A stretch of DNA of 64,000 nucleotides, taken from assembly GCA_021234155.1 (NCBI GenBank), contig JAJEKV010000017.1:11041525-11105524 (forward strand), given 5' to 3'. Numbering within the stretch: the stretch's first letter is position 1; every line of letters starts with the position of its first letter. This document shows positions 22,960-33,758 of the stretch, piece by piece. Below the pieces are notes generated by a model, which was not told the DNA's origin, made no database searches, and saw nothing but the letters and a program-made list of their open reading frames with translations. The position numbers and the translations under genes are program-made. Source of the stretch: Isoetes taiwanensis (lineage: Eukaryota > Streptophyta > Lycopodiopsida > Isoetales > Isoetaceae).

Positions 22960-23770
22960 AATATAACATTCTAGATAATTCAAGAAAGTTCTAGAAAGTT
23001 TTGGAGGCTCTAGAAAGTTCTAAAATCTTCTAGAATGTTCTAGAAAGTTCTAGAATTCTAAAATGTTTTGGAATATAAGAGAATCTAGGGGAAATCTAAG
23101 AGAATCCTTCCAAATGTAAGGGAATCTTTGGGAATGTAAGGAAATAGGGAAATACTTCCAGAAAGTTCTGGGATGTTTTGAAAGTTTCAGAATGTTCCAG
23201 AAAGTTCTAGAATGTTTTAGAAATTTGTAAAATGTAAGGGAATCTAGGAGAATTAAAGGGAATCTAAGGAAATCTCATAAATTATAAGAGAATCTAGGAA
23301 GATATTTACAAGTCTAAAGGAATCTCTTAAAATCTAGTTGAATCTAGGGGAATCTTCATAATATCTAAGGGAATCTAAAAAGATCTTGATGGAGGCTCTA
23401 GAAAGTTCTAAAATCTTCTAGAATGTTTTAGAAAGTTCTAGAATTCTAAAATGTTTTGGAATATAAGAGAATCTAGGGGAAATCTAAGAGAATCCTTCCA
23501 AATGTAAGGGAATCTTTGGGAATGTAAGGAAATAGGGAAATACTTCCAGAAAGTTCTGGGATGTTTTGAAAGTTTCAGAATGTTCCAGAAAGTTCTAGAA
23601 TGTTTTAGAAATTTGTAAAATGTAAGGGAATCTAGGAGAATTAAAGGGAATCTAAGGAAATCTCATAAATTATAAGAGAATCTAGGAAGATATTTACAAG
23701 TCTAAAGGAATCTCTTAAAATCTAGTTGAATCTAGAATCTAAAAAGATCTTGATGAGATCTTAGAGTTTT
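22960..23770. repeat. Satellite of TTCnnGAA pentamers and AATCTAGGGGAATC words, with a 388-bp direct duplication
   Basis: Built from AGAATGTTCTAGAAAGTTCT-type and GGGAATCTAGGAGAATC-type words. The block from GGAGGCTCTAGAAAGTTC at 23003 recurs almost unchanged at 23391; the second copy lacks about 24 bp near its end. At 23028-23055 TTC and GAA alternate six times in exact 5-bp register, the arrangement of a heat-shock element. Degenerate words continue to about 24020. Confidence 0.9.
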
Positions 23771-24079
23771 TTTAAGATTTTGCAAAGAGCCACAATAGAA
23801 TGTTCTAAAATGTTTCATAATAAAGGTATACAATATAAATCTTGAAAAAAAAAATGTTCTAGATGCTCAGGGTAAGCGCCCCAGTCTAAAAATAGAAAGT
23901 GAAGATAGATTATTTTGGAAGATTTTAAATGCTCATGGGTAAGCACCTCAATCAAAATAGAAAATTCTAAGAGAATCTAAGGGAATCTTCATGAATGCTA
24001 AAGTTGAAGAATATAAGGGAATGCTAAAATTGGAATTTGCACTGTTGGAACATGCACCATAGGACGTGTTAAATTTCTT

Positions 24080-24205
24080 GTCTATATGTGTAGTTATAGG
24101 AGGTATATGCACGTGAACTTGATGCAAATGGGTGTAAGTACATATGTCTTTGTTGGAAGCACCTTAGTTGACATGTATGCTAAGTGTGGGGACATTGACG
24201 CCCGC
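24080..24205 (+). pseudogene. PPR gene fragment joined to satellite
   Basis: About 40 residues of a PPR unit: GRYMHVNLMQMG-like start, then VFVGSTLVDMYAKCGDIDAR. At once the sequence becomes satellite array B (GACAGCTTCGTCGAG). Only one repeat is present, with nothing recognisable upstream. The junction falls just after the AR of the PPR motif. Confidence 0.75.
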
Positions 24206-25540
24206 AGTGACAGCTTCGTCGAGTTTTTACAGATGGAAGATTGTCATGGAGCGCCACAAGATATCTGAGCATGGAAATTCGGGTTAAATGAAGCCTTTTT
24301 CTCACACTTGCAGCACTGGATCTCTGATGCACAGTCATGGTACATGAGCAATAGGCATTTCTCGGTTGAGCTTTAGCAGAATGTCTCTTTATCATGTATT
24401 GAAGGCACCTAAGATTGTCACCCAGGGTTGGCAGTTGTGATGGTTAGGTTGGCACAGTAGTGCTTAATACTAAGGAGGTCTGTCAGAAAGCTCGGCAGAT
24501 GGCTTACGACAGCTTCGTTGAGCTTTTGTAAATGGAAGAATGTCATGGAGTGCCACAAGGTAGCTGAGCATGGAAACTCGGGTTAAATGAAGCCTTTGTC
24601 TCACACTCTTGCATAACTAGAGCTCTGATGCATGCTCATGGTAAAGGTGTAATAGGCCATTTCTCAGTTGAGCTTTAGAAGGATATCTCTTTATCAAGTA
24701 TTGAAGGCACCTAAGGTCACCTAAGGTTGAACCATAGGGTTGTCATAGTGATGGTTAGTTAGGTTGGCACAGTGATGCTTAAGAATAAGGAAATCTGCCA
24801 GCAAGTCTGGCAGATGACTTAAGACAGCTTCGTCGAGCTTTTATAGATGGAAGCATCTCATGGAACGACACAGGGTAGCTAAGCATAAAAACTCGGGTTA
24901 AATGAAGCCTTTATCTCACACTCTTGCATCACTGGAGCTCTGATGCGCACGATCATAGTATAGGAGCAATCCGAGCTTTAGCAGGATGTCTCTTCATCAT
25001 GTAATGAAGACACTTAAGGTTGTCACCTAGGGTTCGCAACTGTGATGATTAGGTTGGCACAGTGATGCTTTACAATGAGAAGGTCTGTCACCTAGTTTGG
25101 CAGATGATGTATGACAGCTTCGTCGAGCTTTTACAGATGGCAGAATGTCGTGGAGCACCACAAGGTAGTTAAACATGGAAAGTCGGGTTAAATGAAGCCT
25201 TTGTCTCGTGCTTGCATCACTGGAGCTCTGATGCACGCTCATATTACAGTCCATTACTCGATTAAGCTTTAGCAGGATGTCTCTTAATCATGTATTGAAG
25301 ATACCTAAGGTTGTTATCTAGGGTTATCTCAATGATGATTACGTTGGCACAGTGATGCTTAACAATAAGGAGGTCTGCGGAGCAAGCCTGGCATATGACT
25401 TATGACAGCTTCGTCGAGCTTTTACGGATGGAAGGATCTCATGGAGCACCACAGGGTAGTTGTGCATGGAAACTCGGGTTAAATGAAGCCTTTGTCTCAC
25501 ACTCTTGCATCACTGGAGCTCTGATATACGGTGATAAAGT
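24205..25540. repeat. ~300-bp satellite, array B (about 4.5 units)
   Basis: Same unit as 16615-17425. The GCTTTTACAGATGG anchor falls at about 24221, 24520, 24835, 25126 and 25417, giving spacings of 291-315 bp. Units are diverged, with small indels and a doubled CACCTAAGGT near 24705. The reverse-strand ORFs in it are repeat shadows. Confidence 0.85.
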
Positions 25541-25559
25541 TAGCAAATAGGGAACTTAT

Positions 25560-27150
25560 ACCTCGTTCTAATGTCAAGTATGGCATTCAAAAACATAATC
25601 ATCATATAATATTGCAATAGATAATGTATTATTGCAGCATAATCATGCTTTCTCAGAGGATGGGAATTTCAGGTGATCTACTGGAAAGTGTTGTTGCATT
25701 GTACTAGAGAGTCCATAGTTCAGGAGATTCCAATGTCTTGCCAAGCATTTGGAAGACTGGAAACTACATTTTTTATGGTGTAGCTAGAAATTAGCGCTGT
25801 TTTTGCTGACATTGATATAGGGAACTTTGTATTATAAATTACAGAGGCAAAAGAACGTTATCAAAACATGTAATTTGTGTAAAAACAATCAAACCTGATT
25901 TTGACTAGTTTTTCGGAATTTTTGTTGTTCTTGTATTATTTCGGATTCTACTCTGGATTTGCATGTACCATTCTTATTCTTGCTTCAAGTTTCATTCCGG
26001 ATTTTTATCTTCTGGTGCTTTGAGAAGAAGTTTCGTCATGGTCATGCAGGGTCACGGATCTTGATATTTTTTTAACAGTCACGGATTTTTGGTTCTTGAC
26101 GGCTTTGTGCCTGCGTTGGTTTCACAGGGCTCATCAAGTTGAAGCTCTGGTTTGTCTGATTTGAGCACGCTCTGATTTATTCTGCTCTGCGTTGGTTTGA
26201 AGCTCAGCACATATTTATACATTTTCATCGGGCACTAGAGCCTTACCTAGCCTCGGAACAGATATGATATGGAGCCGTTTGTGATGAACCAGAGTAGATT
26301 AGGCTCTTTGGAATCACCGATTCCATGAATCGAAATGGATGATTCAGAAGAAACCTGTACCAGTCTTGCTCTCAACAAAAGATCAATGTTGTAGCCAATT
26401 TGCTCGATGCTCTGTTCCCGTATTCAATTTCAAAGACGTGTTTTTTGCATGCCTGCTGAGGTGATGGTACGCCTATTGTTGTCGGGGAAAACCACCCCAA
26501 TAAAAGCATTCCAAAAGAAGGACATCCGACTTCAAAAATTCTGGTGGAAGTCCGCGAGTTCCTATGCTGATACCTGACCTGGCTTGGATTTTTCAAAAAT
26601 GGGCCCTTTCCCTGCTTTAATTTTCGAAGTCAGGCCAGGGGAAGACCATCAACTACCGTGGAATTTCCATTTATTTTTACTTGGCATTTCTATGGAAGAT
26701 ACCTGTTTAGTGGGTTTTGCATTTTATAATGTGGTTAAATCCATAGCAGCAAATTTTCCTTGAAGAGCATGATTCATGCAGATTGTTTCAGATAATTTAA
26801 AGCTTGTGGCAATTGTAAGCAAGAGTCGACAGAATTCTTTAGAAATAAGATTTTCAGATTCTGAAAAGACCTAATGCCCTATGATATTTCCTTTGTATGT
26901 TCCCTCCAATTTTTACAGCTAATAACAAAACCTTAAAGCATCCTATATATGACACATGCATAAGATCCACAACCCCTGGTTTCCTGTAATTGTTCAGGTC
27001 CTGTATCTGATAATATAAAGAATTACTAGTGAAACGATACATGCACACGGACATGGATGACCATGTGACAGACTACAAAGCATCATCTGATTCAGCAGCT
27101 TGCTCAAATTGAGGATTGATAAGTAAACATTTTCTCAAATCAACTAGATC
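25560..27150. other. No gene recognised; downstream flank of the DENND6-like gene
   Basis: AT-rich, no domain in any frame. The part next to 27160 should hold the 3' UTR and poly-A site of the minus-strand gene, but no single clear signal stands out. Confidence 0.4.
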
Positions 27151-27160
27151 ACCGACAAGC

Positions 27161-30100
27161 TCATTTGATACCAGAAATATCTGCACTATTAGACCTTCTA
27201 AGCGGAGGCACGTTTGAAACTGGTGAAGGTCTACCTGGCAACTTTGTGTACTCACGAACATTTTGAAGTAGAGCGGCATGTTGAGGATTAAGAATAATTG
27301 ATTGCTGCATATCTTTTGGTAATGTGTTAAATATCGTCCTCAAATCACTCCTAAGTTTATAAGAGGTAGGTGTCTCAGCACTGCCCAAACCTGCCAGCTG
27401 CACCAGCTATAGTTCATAAAGTTGTTAAAATGCACATTTACAACCTTGACTTAAGCTAATACATACATCCCATAAGCACTTAGTTGATAGGTTTTTCAGT
27501 AAACTTACTTCTACAGACCCTGCATGAATGGTTGACATATTGCATTTCACAAGCTGTTAATTTTTTATTTGCTCTGGTAGTGGGGCTAATGAAACTAAAT
27601 AGATATGTTGCAAGCGAGCACATCTTGTTGCAGAATAAACTGATTAAAACATTTTACCAAGTATTGAATTCTTTCGTAAGTTAGAGAAGAAATATGTATA
27701 TGACAATATCACTATCTTCAGTATGAGTATAAAGAGCCATGGTATCTAGAATGTTCATAGCAGCCTTAAGTACAGAATGGCTTGCTTCTTCATCTTTCAG
27801 CCAATCAGCACTCAGTACTATTTGTTAGCATCAACCCTGCATGAGTTTTCTCATCATTTCTTTTAAATTGACTATGCTTTTACTCTGGTTTATTCTTTTC
27901 ACCTTATCTCTAAATTTCCTTCATTCTCTAAATTTCCTTCATTCTCTGCAGAAATTAATATGTCGCATGTAATACGCACATCCCTAACTGCCCAAGTTTA
28001 GACATGTTTTCTTGAATCTACTAATTATATCACTTTTCTTGAAGATGTAAACACCACATTATTTTCATCTGCACAACTTTATTGATCGAAAATTTAGGCA
28101 GTTGCAATATCTGATTTCGATCAAAAAACATGTGATTGCTAAACCACCTTCCAGATCATGCATCTGCAGATCTGTGCTTCAGAAATCACGATGCCACAAA
28201 AAGAGAGCTAGCTTTCCAGCCACTCTGAAATTTTTTCCAACGAACCAGCGCCAATATATCGAGCTCTTATAGCTTCTCCGCTGGGCCAAGTTCTGAGATT
28301 CCAAAACCACTGTAGCAGACCATGTAAACAAGAAAGCCTGCGTGCAATTTACTGATATATTACCACTTTCAATCGTATAACACTCATTATATGCCAAACA
28401 AACGACACCCATATCTGCCATCTCTCATGCTCAACTAGTGCCATGTCTGTACATTTCAGGACGTACAAACAATATTCCTTCTTAAAGTTTGTTCAAAGCT
28501 CTCTTCCTTACGACTAATTGATCGGGAAACCAGTTTATTTCCCTGACAAATAAGTAATTTAAGATGTAGATAAATATACCTGCATTTCAGAAAGTAAATG
28601 TCGAGCAATGGCATGAAAGGAGTCTATGATCTCAACTTCTGACATTTTAGCTAGAAATGTCCGAATATCTATTTTGCACCGAGCCTGTCTCCAAATCCGA
28701 TGTTGTTCTTCTTCAGTTACAGCCCGACGTCGTTGGAACCATGGCATGAAATTTGGTCCTCCCATGAAGCACCTGAGAAAGGACTGCAAATAAGATAAGT
28801 TCTTGTTGACTAGTCAAATAACCAGCCAAAGTTGAAAAGAAATGAAAGCATCAACAGGAAGGAGAAATGGCAAAGAGAACCTCATAGATCTACCTGTACA
28901 GATCTAGCCAGTTTGCACGTAAGCGCTTTGAAAGGAATTTGCCAGGACCTCTTGCTCCTAGATTCTCTAAAAATTCATGTGCATCAAACGGCGGCAAAGG
29001 GGGAGGATCACCAAAAGGAGATGCCCCGTCTTGTGGTGCAGTGGCCCTTAAGTACGGCCCAAAAGGAGCCAAGAAATTTGTCGTTAGTTCCTGAAAATGA
29101 CGCCGTAATACCTCATTGTTTACCACAGACATGGATTCATCAATACGAGGTGACGGTGCTGCATCCACCAAACGATTAAGGACAGATGTATCTGGCTTTG
29201 TTGTTGGCACATATGTAGTCCAAAGGGCTTCCTTCTGCTCCATCATGAGAGATGCAGGGCCATCTTTGCGGATCTTTACAACCTTCAAGAGGTTGTTAGG
29301 TGAGAGCCACTTTAACTGTGATAATTGACTTAGCATCTGTGCATGCCTTTTTGGTGGATTTGACCAGTGTGTATTCATCGAATAAGGTGAAAGGCCTATG
29401 GAAAGAACATGAGGCAGGTTTTTAATGGATTTTAGAAAGTAAAAATTAGTGACTCCCAAAATCATAGGAGGAATCCGCTGCCCATCCTTTAGAGAATGAA
29501 GAAGATGAAAATCTGGATCGTGGATAGTGAAATATGGACGAAAATCAATGCTGCATGGCAGTGGTGCTATCAATCCTACCAAGGCAGCAACAGCTTCAGA
29601 ACATTGTGATGGGGTTGATGCAATGAGAAGCATAGGTTCTCCAATCAAAATCAGCTCCCAAAGTATCCACAACTCCATAAGCAACCCTCTGAATAACCCA
29701 AATAAATCAAATTCTTGAAAAATACCTTGTGGGACTGAACGGTTGAGGGGAGGCACGGGAGCCATTGCAGAGGTGAAGTCATCCATAGGAGTGCCACAGC
29801 CAGGAGGAAGAGTATGTGCAGGAGGAAAGTGAGCCTTTATAATGACTGACAAAATAGGTAACTCCATCAAGGCTCCGTGTTTTGGAGCAGGCCAATGAGA
29901 GACATAACAAGCTGCTTTTTCTAAAGCCTTTGGACCAATATCAAAATAAAGAGGCCCAACAATTTGCACTAATGGTATAAACACACAAGAATAAGGGCGC
30001 TCTGATAGAATTACAACTGACTTTTGTTCCCCTCCACGTTTTAGCCTCTCATCCTTCCTTTGACGATTAAAAACAAATCCATACAAATACCTCTGTGCTC

Positions 30101-30587
30101 CACTTCCTGGACCACCAGATGCCGTTTTGCCACTTGTATGTACTTGCAAATCTTCCTCGTTTCCAGGTCTTTCTAGGGCAATTTTAGGAGATATACGGCC
30201 TTCTAACTTTCCCCATGAATGCATGTGCTTTTGAGAAGACACCAATTCCCCATTTATCTTAGGTATTGCTTCTTGCTTTAGTCTAGCAACTGAAATTGAG
30301 GAAGTCTTACCAATTCCTCCACGTCGACGAATTCTAAAGAAGAAAATGCAATCGTGTATGGAGGTGTGCCTCTGAGACTGGCACATTGAATCCGGAAAAG
30401 CACTGAAAGCCACATCCAGCTCTTCATCAGTACTAAGGATACCTGACGGGTAGCAATCCTCTATTAGCTGCCCCCTCTCTAGATCAAACCTGATGCTACA
30501 TAGTGCCACTAGCCATCGCTCCAAAGCTCCATCACTTGTAGATCTGTTGCTAGACGGAACAGGAGTGACAGAGGAGCTACGATTCAT
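27161..30587 (-). CDS. DENND6: DENND6-like DENN-domain protein (Rab guanine-nucleotide exchange factor family), 3 exons
   Basis: DENND6 (FAM116) proteins carry a DENN module that activates Rab GTPases in endosomal recycling; that function is known for animals and inferred here. Exons, minus strand: 30587-28894, 28772-28580, 27397-27161. Splice ends are canonical (CAG/GTAGATC, TCTCAG/GTGC, ATGCAG/GTATAT, GTGCAG/CTGG) and phases close to give 707 residues. The start ATG is followed by a Ser-rich lead. ERWLVALCSIRFDLERGQ near residue 24 is the family's first conserved block. LSERPYSCVFIPLVQIVGPL and the Pro-rich cDENN segment follow, then RCFMGGPNFMPWFQRR, FLAKMSEVEIIDSFHAI and TIFNTLPKDMQQSIILNP, which match the C-terminal part of plant homologues. 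The large first exon (1.69 kb) is uninterrupted. No inactivating change was seen. The stop follows SADISGIK; an extra exon further down cannot be excluded. Confidence 0.92.
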
Positions 30588-30599
30588 GAAGACGTGGGC

Positions 30600-32420
30600 A
30601 GCATCCCCGAGCGCTTGGACTTTGGCATAGAGCTGCGCATTTCATTTTGTATGATGACGGGGCGCCGAGCTGTCTATCTATTTACATTGTTTATCACACA
30701 AATAATAAATAGGAAAAATTTCAAAAATGCTTTTCTAGTTTGAGGTACCTATTTGCGAAAATGCCCCAAGTTTTTCAAAAAGTACAACTTTACCTTGCTT
30801 GTTGCCGTAGCTTAAAAAAAAGAAAAAAATAAATGTAAATGTATTGATCAAGCCATTTAGGTCCCCAGGCCTCAATGGCAAAAAGATGCATATTATCTTT
30901 GTCCAAGACAGTCATTCTAAAGCATAAGTAGACTCAAAGTCATTCATCAAACAGACTCACCATATTTTTCCTTTCTTTCCATATAGCCTTCACGTAAGAA
31001 TTTAGGAGGTGTGCTAGCATTTTAAAAAGATCTTTTAGCGTGGTTGCTTGAATGCCATATATGTCTCGAATATCAACATGTGAAGCACATCTAAAAAATG
31101 CATGCTCTTCTATTTCAACTTCTAGCTCTAAAACCTCTGATTATGAGGAGTACCATTCCACCTTTCGGTCTCTATACGAAGTGAATGCGAAGACAACCTT
31201 AGTCGAGAAATGAGCATTCGTTATTAGTTGAAGGAATATTCAAACTAGGCACCTCACCTTGTATTTGAGTTGGTCTTAAGTGTATTTTAGATGGAAGTGT
31301 GATTTGAATAAGTGCATGGCAAATTGTATATTAAACGAGGGTTTGCATTGCCTCGCATTGCCCTTGTGTGAATATGTATCCAAAACAATAGGGTCTTAGA
31401 GAGGGTTATATGGTTATTATGTGGTTATGTTGTTTAATTGTTGTTATTTGGTTATGTTGTTTAAGCAAAGCCAATATGTAGCAAAATAACAGGGGGTTCT
31501 ATTTTAGGGGGATTTGATATGGATGTAAAAATAACAATTCCTAAAACCATAGACCATATATCCCTAAAACAATTGAATAAGCTGTTATAAAAAAAAAACA
31601 TAGATTCAAGATAAAAAAAAATCACATTAGCTCAGGGTATATTGGTTAAAATAATCTTATTGGGACATTGAGTCGAGCCCTCGTATTTCATATTCTAAAA
31701 TCTTAAGCAAAGCCATATAGAGGTTCAATATTCCCTCAAAATCTTAGGCGAAATCATATTTCATATTTCAAAATCATAGGCGCCTCCAATTATAAATGAC
31801 TATAAGAGAAACGAGAGGTGCCCAGAGGCCCCAACATACGATCTGGGTCGTAGGATCGACGAATCCAACGACTGTGGTAGTCCAGGGTGCACCTTCTTTA
31901 GAATATATAGCAAAATAACAGGAACAGAAATTCAAAACACATAAAAAATAAAAAATCAAGTGACTAATTTTGATTATGTATATAGTATAGAATCACAAAC
32001 TAGACATGGTACCCTTACTATATGAAAACAAAAATATATTATAGAATTGAAATGTTTGAGATGGTTATATAATAAATGTAAGTACTTAGACTTGTTGATC
32101 CCTCATCTTCATATATTGCTTGGTGTTTATCTCTGCACACTTCAAAATAGTAGAAGTGATCTGTTATGCTATTTCCAGCCATTGAGTTGCACTAAAAGTG
32201 GTATAAATCAATATACATGATAAAACACAGCTATCACAAATGCATTTCAGATGCTAACTATATGCATATTTTTGATGTGGAGTCAGAGTCTATGATATAC
32301 TCTGATATGCAATACTCGGATGCCGTTGATCTACAGTCTATGGCAACAAGGGACAAATAACAACATATGTGCATGAGTGTAATTAATATAACAGATAGTT
32401 TTCAAAGTCATTACAGAATC
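30600..32420. other. No gene; promoter side of the DENND6-like gene and AT-rich filler
   Basis: Contains the likely promoter region above 30587, a tRNA-like SINE head near 31625, and the ATCCTACGRYYCA word near 31850. A partial TTAAACGAGGGTTTGC near 31333 recalls the dispersed repeat. No coding region recognised. Confidence 0.4.
31625..31720 (+). repeat. tRNA-derived SINE head
   Basis: TTAGCTCAGGGTATATTGG (31627-31645) is an A-box and GAGTCGAGCCCTC (31670-31682) a degenerate B-box at tRNA-like spacing. No cloverleaf forms. The 3' end is unclear. Confidence 0.55.
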
Positions 32421-33497
32421 CTACCTACTACATGTTGGATCTTCACCAGAACCATCACAAACACGTTCATACTCGACATATAAAAGACCAACTGAAACAC
32501 CTGTGATCTAAACCTGCATTCCCAATGACGAACATGAGTTTGGTGACAAAAAACTTGCAAATGCAGAAAGGAAAATGGCCAAGAACTGGATCTTTAAGTG
32601 GGTCCTCAAGCTTGCCCACAAGAATGACAAAGTCAAACCAACTATTATGCAAAACAAATGATTAGCTCTCTCCACCTGACTCCTATTTCTCCCCCATTTT
32701 CTTTTCCTTCTATCATAGCCTAAGATAACAAAATAAGAATGAAACAAGGTTGGCAAGACAATGTAAATATGGCCTTATCTAATGTTATCTCCAAGTAAGC
32801 CCTCTTGCTTAACATCTTCAACACATCCAGGCTCTACACTGTTGGATGCCCATTATCTGAGATACACTGCAGATTGGGATGTTGGCCACACGCCCTGCTG
32901 GCATTTATTGGTAACTTGCTGCCAGACCAATCACAATGCAAATGCCAAAAAATTGCTCAATGAGGCAGTAAGGTCTTAGAAGCTTTTAACTGTGACAAAG
33001 GATTTTGGCAACAATTATGCCTCAATGCGACTCTTGCGGTGACATTGCTGCACCATTACTACACCTCTAAGTTCAAATTCTAAGAATGGTTTAGAATTTG
33101 CGTTGTCTCAAAATCAGGCTTCCAGCATAACTTACAGTGGAAAAATTCGTATTTCTACCTTTGACAAGCATTAATAAGATTGCAATTCTGCATTGGCAAG
33201 CTGCACATATATTATACCTCTGAATGGCAAGATTGCCCTTTATTTAAACTAAAGAAATGCATGCACTGCTTACTTTCAAAGAAAGATATAGTGCTGAAGA
33301 AATACCTCTCTTGCAAAATGATGGTATGTCCGAGGTGCCAAAAGTGGCAAGTACGGTGGTATGTATGGAACTAGATCATGATCGTGTGTTACCCATGTTC
33401 TTGATATAGGGACGTTGAAAAAGCCTGCAAAAGTCGGGTTTCCTATTCGTGGTTGATCAAATGTAACTAGCTGAGTATCTTCTAACCCATAGTTGAT
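32421..33497 (-). CDS. Class 3 lipase (alpha/beta-hydrolase), 3' part; upstream exons not found
   Basis: Fungal-type (class 3) lipases hydrolyse acylglycerols with a Ser-Asp-His triad. One exon, 33497-33306 (acceptor TTTGCAG, donor GAGAG/GTATTTC, phase 0, 64 codons), reads VTFDQPRIGNPTFAGFF, TWVTHDHDLVPYIPPYL and TYHHFARE. These match the family's TFGQPRVGN, TH-DxVPHLPP (with the catalytic Asp) and YHHFPREVW blocks. The last exon, 32500-32421, reads VSVGLLYVEYERVCDGSGED and ends PTCSR-stop, the plant lipase C-terminus. The short exon expected between them was not located. The nucleophile exon (GHSxGG) and the N-terminus are not seen anywhere up to 44.7 kb. A LINE sits only 260 bp upstream, with Helitron-type debris beyond. 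The gene is either very long and partly unread, or a 3' remnant. Confidence 0.75.
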
Positions 33498-33758
33498 CTG
33501 CAAATGCCAGGACATATTTAAAAACCATACAATGATGTAGCACCAGAGAAAATGTGAATTTACCTATGTATCACATATGCATAATACTCTAGAAGCCTGT
33601 CAGACTTCAGTATGCTCAAATGATAGAAATGGATAGATCTACAAGGTACTGCCCTTCTCTTTCACAGACCAACATCCAACTAATATATATTTTGAAGAGA
33701 TGAAGTGATTAATTACATCTTTTTGGGATCTATCAGATTTATAAAATGGAAAATACAG

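Noticed and set aside
28832-29179. Plus-strand ORFs opposite DENND6-like exon 1
   Set aside because: Antisense shadows of a long, conserved coding exon.
33180-33374. Plus-strand ORF opposite the lipase exon
   Set aside because: No motif; the minus strand carries clear class 3 lipase blocks.
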